DNA of 64,000 nucleotides, from assembly GCF_010093025.1 (NCBI RefSeq), contig NZ_CP048114.1, positions 2,852,001 to 2,916,000 on the forward strand, in the 5' to 3' direction. Numbering within the stretch: the stretch's first letter is position 1; every line of letters starts with the position of its first letter. The notes under the pieces were generated by a model that was not told where the DNA came from, searched no databases, and saw nothing but the letters and a program-made list of their open reading frames with translations. Source of the DNA: Edaphobacter sp. 12200R-103. GTDB lineage: Bacteria; Acidobacteriota; Terriglobia; Terriglobales; Acidobacteriaceae. The translations under genes and the position numbers were made by a program. Below, one piece after another: positions 25,965 to 33,876 of this stretch.

Positions 25965-28718
25965 CTACAGACCAAGCCCAAAGCCATGATGTGGTTCTTG
26001 CTTCTGCTCAATTTCTTGTTGAAGTTCTCTGGGCGATGCGATCTTGGGCTCATGCGCGCTCTGCTGCGACACGTCCCGTCCAAGTGTTTGCCCCAGCTTG
26101 CTACGATCATTGGTGAACAGCTGCGCATCCTCTGCACCACGCGAGATCGCAACGTAGGCCATGCGGTTGTTGAGCAAATCCTTCGCGCCTAGCTCAGTAT
26201 CGACGTGCACCAGCACACGATCTGCCGTCTGTCCCTGACTGGAATGGCTCGTCACTGCGTAGCCATGATCTAGATGAGGATGCTTTGTGGGATCGATCTG
26301 AACATTCCGTCCATCGTCCATGCGTAAACTCATCCGGCCATCCTCGATGCGCTCGACGGTCGCCAGCTCACGGTTAGCGATCTTCAACTCATTCGCGGGA
26401 GCGGTGAACTGTACGCGGTCTCCTACGGAAAAGGCACGCTCCTCTTCGCGATAGACAGAGACCCCCGACTGCCGACGCGGGTCGTAACTTCTCTCCATTC
26501 CATCATTGGTCTCCACAGTCAGGCGGTTACTCCGTGCGTCCACATCGGTCACGCGAGCATACTCGCCTTTGCCGATGCCGGTTTCTTTCGACGCACGGCT
26601 ATAGCGGACGACATCACCCACTTCATAGTTCTCCGCCCAGGTGCGGGCCGCGCCAGTAAGCTCCTGTCGTGGCACCAGCGTTCGGACGGTGTGCTCGTCG
26701 TGACTTACAACGCCGCGTACCTGCAACTCGGCATGGATGACCTGGTTGATCTCCATGCGCGAACGATTGTCGGGAGAGACAACCAAGGTGTTTTCAGGGC
26801 TCTTGGCATACTCCTTCGCAATGGCTTCGATCCGCTCTTCCCGGCCTTTGAACTCATGCACTCGCCCCTGTTGCTCTAATTTCTGAATCGCTCCACCCAC
26901 ATCACCCTGAGCGAGCTGTTCGACAACCTGTTTCAATTTGGGGTCTCTCTGCCGCACGATCTGGTCGAGCGAAACCGTCTTCATGCCTGCCTGTTGCAAC
27001 TGCGCAAACGGTCTGCCTGCTTCCACGGCTTCATGCTGCCGCTTGTCGCCCACCAGTAACACGCGGTCGTTCGGGTGCAGGCGTGTCAGGAACTCGTGCA
27101 TCTGCTTGGTGGATGCGAGAGAGGATTCATCTAAAACATACAGGCGTCTCTCGCCGGTATCCGGCTTCTGCCCTCGGGCAAGATGCATCTGAAGCGTGGA
27201 TGTTTCGATTCCGGCTTCGCCCAGCTTCTGCGCCGCACGAGAGGTCGGCGCAAAGCCTTGTACTGTGTAACCTTCTCGCTCCGCACCTTCACGAACTACA
27301 GCCAGAGTCGTCGTCTTGCCAGCTCCGGCCAGACCGTCCATTCCGACGATCTTCTCCCGCGACGCGAAGAGTTGCTCGACCGCCTGCCGTTGCGAGGCGT
27401 TTAGCTCAGGGTGCCGCACCACAGTATCGAAGCGCTCCCTCCCTTCGAGGAGCATGGGATGCTGATACCCGCGCTGATTGCCACTTTCGAGGATACTGAC
27501 GATCTCGCGTTCCGTGCGGACCATCTCGGCGGTGGTGATCTGCGGACCACGCACAGAGGACGGAGCCTGTCGGAACTCTCCCGACTCAAAGCGTCGATTT
27601 ATCTCCTGCCGCACTTGACCATAGGCCACTTCTCCCATGCCGCGTTGCAAAGCGATGTCGTACAAAGCGCGACGATCTTGTACGGCAGATTGCTCAAAGA
27701 GATGATCGCGTGCATAGGTAACGGCTTGTTGTGCAGACAGCTCCGGGCTTCGTTCCTGCTGATGCTGCTGGCTACGCTCCCGCGCCGCTGCCACGACACG
27801 GTCTGCCTGATGTTCGAACGTCGCCGCCAACTCACGGTGCTGGTGCTGCACTTCCTCAGGCGACAACAACTCTTTCTTGTCACGGGTGGAACGCGCTGCG
27901 ATCTGGGCGGCTCCGGCCCCATCCAATCCCTGTTCCCGAAGATGGTCTTTGATCTGCTCGCGGCGAAGGCTGGAGGCTTCCAGATACTCACGCGTGTAGC
28001 CTTTGATCTCCGGCTGGCCGTATTTGCCGCGCTCGATCTCATAGCCCAACTGCTGCAACCGTGTGGCTAACTCTGCGCGGTAGATGGCCGTGGCGAAATG
28101 TTGCGAAGCATACAGCTCACGCGGTTGCAACGAATGTGTCTGTCCGTTGTCTCGTTCGGTGACATTGAAGATCACAGAATGCGTATGCAACTGCGGTGCG
28201 GCATAGCCTTCAACAGGACGTGCCGTGTCATGCTCAAAAGTCGCCACGGCAAATTTGCCTGTAGTCTCAGGCGCGTGAATATTGCCGATGCGTGCCTGCG
28301 TGTAATGCTCCAGCTCGCTCAGTGCCACACGGACACTCTCGCGATGCGCCATGCGCACGCGCTCATCCCCACCCACCAAAGCCGTCAGAGAAACCGACTT
28401 CGGTGCAGAGAATGTCGCATCCCATCCCGCACGGTGCTCCATGCTGGTGACTTCTTTGCCGTCTCTGCCTTCATAGGTACGTGAAACCTGATGCTTTACC
28501 ATTTGCGCTTGTGTAACCGGATGCTGACCTTCGGTCAGCCGCGCAAAGTGTTCGTCACCCACGGCACCGGAAAGACCCCAGTCTTTTGCAAGCTGGCCCT
28601 GCCATTCGCTGTAGCCCTGCTGGTCGCGGCTCCAATAGTTCTGCCGCTCCGACGCAAACTCGCGCTTATGGTACGTACGTACCTGGCCCGCTGACAACGG
28701 CTTGGACAGCGTCAGCAT
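25965..28718 (-). CDS. MobF-family conjugative relaxase/helicase (TrwC/TraI type)
   Basis: 917 residues. The N-terminal TrwC relaxase domain has candidate nicking tyrosines Tyr16 and Tyr28, SAPKSVSLTALV, and the three-histidine metal site PQLHTHSVIFNVT (His178, His180, with His163 in FEHDTARP). A RecD/AAA-type helicase follows, with Walker A GLAGAGKTTTL, Walker B LYVLDESS and the late motif YAVTSHSSQGQTADRV. It nicks at oriT, stays linked to the 5' end and unwinds the strand for transfer. MobF proteins usually act with TrwB/TraG-type coupling proteins, one of which is encoded 6.4 kb to the right. A gene-free 280-base spacer with a perfect inverted repeat lies at its 5' side. Confidence 0.9.
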   Translation of the reverse strand: MLTLSKPLSAGQVRTYHKREFASERQNYWSRDQQGYSEWQGQLAKDWGLSGAVGDEHFARLTEGQHPVTQAQMVKHQVSRTYEGRDGKEVTSMEHRAGWDATFSAPKSVSLTALVGGDERVRMAHRESVRVALSELEHYTQARIGNIHAPETTGKFAVATFEHDTARPVEGYAAPQLHTHSVIFNVTERDNGQTHSLQPRELYASQHFATAIYRAELATRLQQLGYEIERGKYGQPEIKGYTREYLEASSLRREQIKDHLREQGLDGAGAAQIAARSTRDKKELLSPEEVQHQHRELAATFEHQADRVVAAARERSQQHQQERSPELSAQQAVTYARDHLFEQSAVQDRRALYDIALQRGMGEVAYGQVRQEINRRFESGEFRQAPSSVRGPQITTAEMVRTEREIVSILESGNQRGYQHPMLLEGRERFDTVVRHPELNASQRQAVEQLFASREKIVGMDGLAGAGKTTTLAVVREGAEREGYTVQGFAPTSRAAQKLGEAGIETSTLQMHLARGQKPDTGERRLYVLDESSLASTKQMHEFLTRLHPNDRVLLVGDKRQHEAVEAGRPFAQLQQAGMKTVSLDQIVRQRDPKLKQVVEQLAQGDVGGAIQKLEQQGRVHEFKGREERIEAIAKEYAKSPENTLVVSPDNRSRMEINQVIHAELQVRGVVSHDEHTVRTLVPRQELTGAARTWAENYEVGDVVRYSRASKETGIGKGEYARVTDVDARSNRLTVETNDGMERSYDPRRQSGVSVYREEERAFSVGDRVQFTAPANELKIANRELATVERIEDGRMSLRMDDGRNVQIDPTKHPHLDHGYAVTSHSSQGQTADRVLVHVDTELGAKDLLNNRMAYVAISRGAEDAQLFTNDRSKLGQTLGRDVSQQSAHEPKIASPRELQQEIEQKQEPHHGFGLGL

Positions 28719-28888
28719 AAGTGGATTCTAGGCCAGAAACTCAGCGCAATGCGACTTCTGGTCTCCTTGCGGCAACATTGCTCTTCTGAACAGAGTATTA
28801 CGTATCGAAGCTCGTCGAGGCGGCAGTGCGTACCTGCTGATCATCAAGAAATCAAATCCTCCTCTTGTCCGCCAGGTCGCTTTTTTAC

Positions 28889-28917
28889 ATTTCTATAACC
28901 CCTTGGGTTATAGAAAT
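28889..28917. other. Perfect 13-base inverted repeat (candidate oriT or operator)
   Basis: ATTTCTATAACCC - CTT - GGGTTATAGAAAT between the divergent relaxase gene and ubiquitin-like operon. A half-related copy (ATAACCTTTTGGGGT) follows at about 28941-28955. It could be the transfer origin recognised by the adjacent relaxase or an operator for the divergent promoters. Confidence 0.5.
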
Positions 28918-29000
28918 TTGACTTTCAGGGGTCACTCGTCATAACCTTTTGGGGTAGACGGCATGTAGTAGTGCCGATTCGAACGGAAGGGGTGAGTGAT

Positions 29001-29681
29001 ATGAGTGAGGCAAAGCGCAATTTCTTGTACTGGATCAATGGCAAACAGGCAACAACGGACGACGGTACTCCCGAGTCAGCAAAGCTGCTGACTGATGCAG
29101 GCTTTGAGCCTGCGGACGACTACCTCCTGATCCAGCGCACGCCGCATGGATCACGGGTGATCACCTCGGACGATGTGCTAGATCTCGCTGGGGGCGATGC
29201 TGAGTTCTATGCGTTTGAGAGCGGGACGGCGTTTGAGTTCACAGTAAACGAGCACACGGTGTTCTGGGGTGCGGACAAGATTCGTTGCCGCGAGGCCAAG
29301 CACCTAGCACATGTCCCGACGGCGGACGACCTAGTGTGGGTACGGGACGAGAGCACAAACGTGGTGCTAGGGGACGAAGACTTTCTGGAACTCAAGGCTG
29401 CGGGTGTGGAGCATTTCCGCAGCCACAAGCGTCCGACGGAGCCGGTCGTCTACAAGTACTTCGTCAATGATAAGGAGTACACGACGGAGCTGCCGGAAGT
29501 TACTGGGGCGCAGGTTACGGCCCGTATCACCGACTGGAATCCGGCAAACTCGCTGGTCTTGGAGAGTGAAGGCTCGGCCCCGGATGAAGTGGTCCATCCG
29601 AACACAGTTGTGGTGTTGAAAGGCCGCACGAACCCGGCGCACTTCACCATCGTTCCCCCTGCGACTTTTGGTGGCCGATGA
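29001..29681 (+). CDS. Multi-ubiquitin protein with three beta-grasp modules
   Basis: 226 residues from the ATG at 29001, which follows GGAAGGGGTGAG. Three successive ~70-residue modules (about 6-72, 73-147, 150-226) each open with a beta hairpin of the ubiquitin-like kind: NFLYWINGKQATT, EFTVNEHTVFWG, YKYFVNDKEYTT. Each has a later strand ending in an acidic turn. This is the Multi_ubiq domain organisation. The C-terminus is FGGR: a Gly-Gly with one extra residue, as expected of a modifier whose last residue must be trimmed by the JAB peptidase encoded two genes downstream. First gene of a five-gene operon with overlapping or near-overlapping junctions. Confidence 0.82.
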   Translation: MSEAKRNFLYWINGKQATTDDGTPESAKLLTDAGFEPADDYLLIQRTPHGSRVITSDDVLDLAGGDAEFYAFESGTAFEFTVNEHTVFWGADKIRCREAKHLAHVPTADDLVWVRDESTNVVLGDEDFLELKAAGVEHFRSHKRPTEPVVYKYFVNDKEYTTELPEVTGAQVTARITDWNPANSLVLESEGSAPDEVVHPNTVVVLKGRTNPAHFTIVPPATFGGR

Positions 29682-30064
29682 AGAGCCTCGAAGCTCAGTT
29701 CGCGGATATTCGTGCGGCGTTCCCTGGTGCGACCATCACGGCCTATGGCAATGGGACCAGCGTGGTGGTCATTCCGGAGATAGCGCTGCCGGAAGGCTGG
29801 TCTCAGGGAGTGACGGGGGTCAGCTTTGCTGTGCCAAACGGATATCCCTACGCAGCGCCTGACTGCTTCTGGGCGGACTCCGCCCTTCGTCTTAAGGGCG
29901 GCACGCAGCCTGCGAACACGGGTGCCAACGCCGCGCAGCCAGGTATCCCGCCAACGCAGACATTGTGGTTTTCGTGGCATTTGAACGGAAGTTGGAATCC
30001 GTCCACCTGCGATCTTATGACCTATGTGCGTGTGATCCGCAAGCGATTTGAGGCGGTGCGGTGA
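29678..30064 (+). CDS. E2/UBC-like protein (Prok-E2_E type)
   Basis: 128 residues, overlapping the multi-ubiquitin stop by four bases (ATGA). E2-fold signatures are NGYPYAAPDCFWAD, corresponding to the YPxxPP strand-turn of ubiquitin-conjugating enzymes, and WNPSTCDLMTYVRVIRKRF, corresponding to the W-S-P turn and last helix. It should carry the activated ubiquitin-like protein from E1 to a target. No cysteine lies at the classical place about eight residues before the W-N-P turn; the only cysteines are Cys63 and Cys111. The Prok-E2_E group is atypical around the active site, so the catalytic residue needs an alignment. Confidence 0.75.
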   Translation: MKSLEAQFADIRAAFPGATITAYGNGTSVVVIPEIALPEGWSQGVTGVSFAVPNGYPYAAPDCFWADSALRLKGGTQPANTGANAAQPGIPPTQTLWFSWHLNGSWNPSTCDLMTYVRVIRKRFEAVR

Positions 30065-31383
30065 TGGAGATTGTGTTCAGTGAGCCGCTGCATCGGCAGC
30101 TTGAGCGCGCGCTTGCGGGGGACGAGGAGCGTGGAGCGGCACTGCTGCTGCAGCATGATCCGATTAGTGACCGCTTCCTGGTGCAGGAGGCGGTGATCGC
30201 GGAGGAGGGAGACCGGCTACATGCTACGGCGACGGAGATTACATTTGCGCCGCAGTTTCTGGTCCGGGTCACGCGGCTGGCGCGGTCGAGCGGACGTTCA
30301 TTGGCGCTGATACATAGCCACCCTTCAGGATGCCTAGAGTTTTCCCGGACAGACGATCGCACGGAGGCGGGTCTCGTGGAATTCTTGCGGGACCGAAATC
30401 CGACCGGCTTTAGCTTCTCACTCGTGCTCTGTGACGGGCAAATCCTCGCGCGGCGTGTCGGTGTAGACGAGCGGTTGCCGGTGCGCATCGTTGGATCACG
30501 GGTCACGGTGATGCGTGAGCGAGCAGAGAAACCAGATGGCGAGCAATACGACCGTCAGATTCGCGCGTTTGGCGGCGCAGGTCAGAAGATCGTGAGCAGT
30601 CTCACGGTGGCGGTGGTCGGTCTTGGCGGCACGGGATCTGTGGCAGCGCAGCAGTTAGCGCATCTGGGCGTGCGGAATTTCGTCTTGATCGACCCCGACG
30701 TCATAGAGAAGACCAATCTTAATCGCGTGGTCGGCACTGCGCCAGATTCCGTTGGGCAAGCCAAGATCGACACAGCTGCTGTGCTAATTAAGTCGATTCA
30801 ACCGGAAGCCTCCGTGCAGCGTATCCAGCGGAGTGTGACGGCGAAAGAGGCCATCGAAGCATTGCGAATGGTCGATTGCGTGTTCATGTGTACTGACTCG
30901 CACGTGAGCCGGGCCTTGCTTTCGGAGTTCTCCTACCAGTACCTAGTTCCTGCGTTCGACGTTGGTGTCTCCATCAACGCCCATGAAGGCAAGGTAGAGG
31001 CTGTAACTGGGCGTACCCAAATGGTATGCCCGGGGCTGCCGTGCCTATGGTGCAGCCACGTACTGAGTCCCCACCGCATTCGTGAGGAGTTGATGACCGA
31101 GCAACAGCGAGCCGCCGATCCCTACTTCAATGAGGGTGGCGAACGGCAACCAGCGGTGATTTCGATCAACAGCACGATGGTTTCGATGGCTGTGACGATG
31201 TTTCTTGGCGCGTTCACTGCTATTCCGGTGGAAGCTCGCTGGCAATCGTATGACGCTCTCAGTGGCAAGGTCAGGCCGTTGTCGGCAAAGCCAGACCCGG
31301 CGTGCGGTGTATGCGGGAAAGATGGGGTCCTTGGCTATGGGCCGAGCAAGAACCTCAGCTTGGCGGACCTGGAGGGCCGATGA
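30064..31383 (+). CDS. JAB peptidase - E1 (ThiF) fusion for ubiquitin-like conjugation
   Basis: 439 residues. The N-terminal JAB/JAMM deubiquitinase domain (1-140) has the full zinc motif HSHPSGCLEFSRTD (His84, His86, Ser94, Asp97) and an upstream Glu in GDEERGAAL. The C-terminal E1 domain (from ~160) has the Rossmann loop VVGLGGTGSV (184-193), the acidic strand end LIDPDVIEKTNLNR, and CxxC-type zinc cysteines (CLWC; CGVC near the end). It should mature the FGGR tail, adenylate the Gly-Gly and pass it on, and remove the modifier from targets. ATG 30064 overlaps the E2 stop; a GTG at 30061 is also possible. Confidence 0.88.
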   Translation: MEIVFSEPLHRQLERALAGDEERGAALLLQHDPISDRFLVQEAVIAEEGDRLHATATEITFAPQFLVRVTRLARSSGRSLALIHSHPSGCLEFSRTDDRTEAGLVEFLRDRNPTGFSFSLVLCDGQILARRVGVDERLPVRIVGSRVTVMRERAEKPDGEQYDRQIRAFGGAGQKIVSSLTVAVVGLGGTGSVAAQQLAHLGVRNFVLIDPDVIEKTNLNRVVGTAPDSVGQAKIDTAAVLIKSIQPEASVQRIQRSVTAKEAIEALRMVDCVFMCTDSHVSRALLSEFSYQYLVPAFDVGVSINAHEGKVEAVTGRTQMVCPGLPCLWCSHVLSPHRIREELMTEQQRAADPYFNEGGERQPAVISINSTMVSMAVTMFLGAFTAIPVEARWQSYDALSGKVRPLSAKPDPACGVCGKDGVLGYGPSKNLSLADLEGR

Positions 31384-32885
31384 AAGTTGTCGATCACATT
31401 CTCTGGTGGGGAACAGGCCCGTCGATCGGTGTACAGGAACGTTTCTCATTGCGCGGCTGGAGGATCGTCGAAAACCAAACCCCAGAAGGGTTGGAGGCGG
31501 CGCTCTTGAGCGTGACCAGGCTCGCCATCCTGAACTATCCCATTTCGGATGATCTTGCCGCTGCTGTGTACCATCGGCTGCCTCTCCTCATCATGCACGG
31601 CGTATTGGTCTTGGTCGTAGGAGGCGACGTGACCGAGATACGCGGTACGACGCTGCCAGCGGTCGACTCGGATTACCCCTGGGATGAGGGTGTGCGCCTT
31701 GTGCCCAGCCTGAAAGGGGTTCACTTCGACACGGTTGTGTGCTGCCATCCGGAACGGCGGTGGCATGGTTTCGACCTGCAGCAGAAGGGGCGTTTCGAAA
31801 AATTGGGGCCGGAGGACGAGCTGCTTGTAAAGCGTGCTTTTCAGGAAGCAGAAGAGGTACATCTGCGCATCCTGAGCGGAGGCCTGTCGGGTTCGCGGGT
31901 CTTCATGGCGCACGAGAAGCGAACTGGCAAAGACAGCTCGATTGCGCATTGGCGTTCACCACGGCTCGTGAAGCTCGGGGACCGAGCAGAGGTCTCTCGC
32001 GAGATCAAGGCGATGGAAGATGTTTCGCCGTTCGTTCCATTTGAATTGCGTCCCAATCTCGAGATTTCTATCGAAGGCTTTCATCGCGCGATCTATGTTG
32101 CGGACTTCGTAGAGATGTCTGAATCTCTCTTGGACGCAGCACGAAGTGGCAGAGCGGAAGCGGCCATTTCGAATCTGTTTTACCGCACGTTAGGGCGCTG
32201 GCGGGATCGCGGGCGGCAGTGCCCTATGGTCTCCGGCTCCCTAACGGCTGCCGCTGAACGTCTGGAGATGATGCATCCGCAGAAAATAGAGAAGAGCTAT
32301 CTAGATTCGCTGCGAATGAAGCAAGCAGATTTCGAAGCTGCTTGGGGAAAGTTAGCAACCATCGAGTTCAAATACCGTGCCGCTACGATTCATGGCGATC
32401 TTCACGGGGAAAACGTGCGGGTAAGAGGCGACGATGCCATTCTCATCGACCTCGGCGGCGTGCGAGGCGATACGCTTCCGGGACGAGAAGCTCCGCTGTG
32501 CTTCGACGTGGCGATGCTGGAGGTTGCACTGGTATTTGCGTATCGCGGCCCACAGGATGGAAAAGACGAGTTCGAGCAGCCGGAATGGAAGGCTGAGATC
32601 GAACCATTCTATGAGCTCCATGCCATCTCGAATAGTCCGAGCATCGATGCTCCTCCGAATCCGGAATCATGGCTCTATGGTTGTTTGCAACGAATCCGAG
32701 CGTTTGGCATATACGACCAGAGCAGTGCGTATGAGTACCCCATTGCTCTGGTGATTGCACTTTGGCGCTGGTGCAAATTCTCCCCGAGCAAGAGTGACGC
32801 AGACAGGGGCAGGCGCGTGGTTGCCCTTGAGCTCGGATATCGCTTGATGGAGGAAATCGTGAGGAAGCATGATGCAGAAGGCTGA
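31380..32885 (+). CDS. APH-fold kinase-like protein inside the ubiquitin-like operon
   Basis: 501 residues; its ATG overlaps the E1 stop (ATGA). Residues 1-~150 form a domain I do not recognise. From ~165 there is an aminoglycoside-phosphotransferase/protein-kinase-like fold: a Gly-rich loop SGGLSGSRVF (166-175), Lys198 in PRLVKLGD, Glu208 in SREIKAME, the catalytic loop TIHGDLHGEN (Asp340, Asn345) and the metal-binding Asp357 in LIDLGGV. All kinase residues are present, so it should bind and transfer phosphate from ATP. The G-G-x-S-G pattern resembles the TCAD9-type APH domains reported in bacterial conflict systems. The substrate could be the modifier, the E2/E1 or a phage-modified metabolite. 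Confidence 0.7.
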   Translation: MKVVDHILWWGTGPSIGVQERFSLRGWRIVENQTPEGLEAALLSVTRLAILNYPISDDLAAAVYHRLPLLIMHGVLVLVVGGDVTEIRGTTLPAVDSDYPWDEGVRLVPSLKGVHFDTVVCCHPERRWHGFDLQQKGRFEKLGPEDELLVKRAFQEAEEVHLRILSGGLSGSRVFMAHEKRTGKDSSIAHWRSPRLVKLGDRAEVSREIKAMEDVSPFVPFELRPNLEISIEGFHRAIYVADFVEMSESLLDAARSGRAEAAISNLFYRTLGRWRDRGRQCPMVSGSLTAAAERLEMMHPQKIEKSYLDSLRMKQADFEAAWGKLATIEFKYRAATIHGDLHGENVRVRGDDAILIDLGGVRGDTLPGREAPLCFDVAMLEVALVFAYRGPQDGKDEFEQPEWKAEIEPFYELHAISNSPSIDAPPNPESWLYGCLQRIRAFGIYDQSSAYEYPIALVIALWRWCKFSPSKSDADRGRRVVALELGYRLMEEIVRKHDAEG

Positions 32886-33393
32886 GAGGATTCGCGACAG
32901 AGGGGTGGTGCAGCACCGCCATGCTGCTAATTGTCTGTTGGAGCGTCCAGGAGACTCCGTGCTTGTCCATCGCGGTGTGCCACGTTCGCTGGTGATGGCC
33001 TGTCCGGATGGATGTGGCGACACGCTCACGATTAACCTCGATCCGCGAACAGATAAAGCATGGCGGTTCTACCGCAAGAGAAATCAAGTGTCTGTCTATC
33101 CTTCGATATGGCGGGACACAGGTTGTCTCAGTCACTTTATCGTTTGGAACCACCAGATCCTGTGGTGCGGTAATCGTGAGGAAGACGGGGAGGTTGCTCT
33201 GGAGGAACCTGAAGCTCTCCGCGAACGGATCCTTGCGCTATGCACTCGGGATTGGCAGCACTATACCGAACTGGCGGAGCGGCTCGATGAGGTGCCGTGG
33301 GATGTGAATCGCCTGTGCCGAGAGATGACCTATGCGCCGGGGCTTTTGGTCGAGAGAGAAGGTAAGAGCCGGGGATTTTTTCGGCTAAGGTGA
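32869..33393 (+). CDS. DUF6527 family protein
   Basis: 174 residues, starting at ATG 32869 or 32872 inside the end of the kinase gene. The segment MACPDGCGDTLTINLDPRTD followed by AWRFY, then TGCLSHFIVWNHQILWCG, is the DUF6527 signature; its Cys/His residues probably bind a metal. DUF6527 proteins recur with bacterial multi-ubiquitin, E2 and E1 genes, and their biochemical role is not settled. The C-terminal ~60 residues (RDWQHYTELAERLDEVPWDV) are helical and may be a separate small winged-helix-like piece. Last gene of the operon. Confidence 0.78.
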   Translation: MMQKAERIRDRGVVQHRHAANCLLERPGDSVLVHRGVPRSLVMACPDGCGDTLTINLDPRTDKAWRFYRKRNQVSVYPSIWRDTGCLSHFIVWNHQILWCGNREEDGEVALEEPEALRERILALCTRDWQHYTELAERLDEVPWDVNRLCREMTYAPGLLVEREGKSRGFFRLR

Positions 33394-33537
33394 GCACGAA
33401 GAGAAACAGACGAACGCTAGTTGGGATGCTTAGAGGCTGGACCAGAACAGATTCCTCCCTCTTGCCTGCTGGCAACTAACTGGTATACAGGATTAGAGAT
33501 TTTGTTTACCTTTAGGGTCAATGCTACGTGGAGCTTC

Positions 33538-33876
33538 ATGCGCGTTCGTTTTTCTTCTCGATCTCTTGCGGATCTTTGTGGATCAGCTGCTGCCATCGAC
33601 CGGAAATGGGGATCGGCTCTTGGTATATGCCTGCGCAGACGACTCAAATTGCTGGTCGCAACCCCGACGCTCGACCTGCTTCGTGACTATCCCGGCGTCT
33701 TGCCGGTGAAACTGAAGACCGATGCGCGGGACCAGCTTGCGATCGGCGTGCGAAAGGATTGTCGACTTATCGTGGTACCGGATCACAGGCCAGTTCCTCG
33801 CCATTCCAACGGAGAACTTGCGGCAAAAGAGATCGATCAAATCATCGTGGTTGAGGTGAGCATTTATGGCGCCTAA
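33538..33876 (+). CDS. HigB-like toxin (RelE superfamily)
   Basis: 112 residues from the ATG at 33538 (GTGGAG upstream). The size, the antitoxin-adjacent place and the C-terminal stretch DCRLIVVPDHRPVP...IDQIIVVEV, with paired strands, fit a RelE/HigB ribonuclease-fold toxin. These cleave mRNA at the ribosome and are held inactive by the partner antitoxin. Active-site residues of the family vary and cannot be assigned with certainty. It overlaps the HigA-type gene by 11 bases, a typical higB-higA order with toxin first. Confidence 0.6.
   Translation: MRVRFSSRSLADLCGSAAAIDRKWGSALGICLRRRLKLLVATPTLDLLRDYPGVLPVKLKTDARDQLAIGVRKDCRLIVVPDHRPVPRHSNGELAAKEIDQIIVVEVSIYGA

Noticed and set aside
28971..32885. 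Type II CBASS (Cap2/Cap3) reading of the E1/E2/JAB genes
   Set aside because: There is no CD-NTase next to these genes and the modifier gene is a multi-ubiquitin protein. The CD-NTase at 47 kb has its own patatin effector.
32443..33153. 236-codon minus-strand frame
   Set aside because: Antisense to the kinase and DUF6527 genes, with no ribosome site and no recognisable domain.
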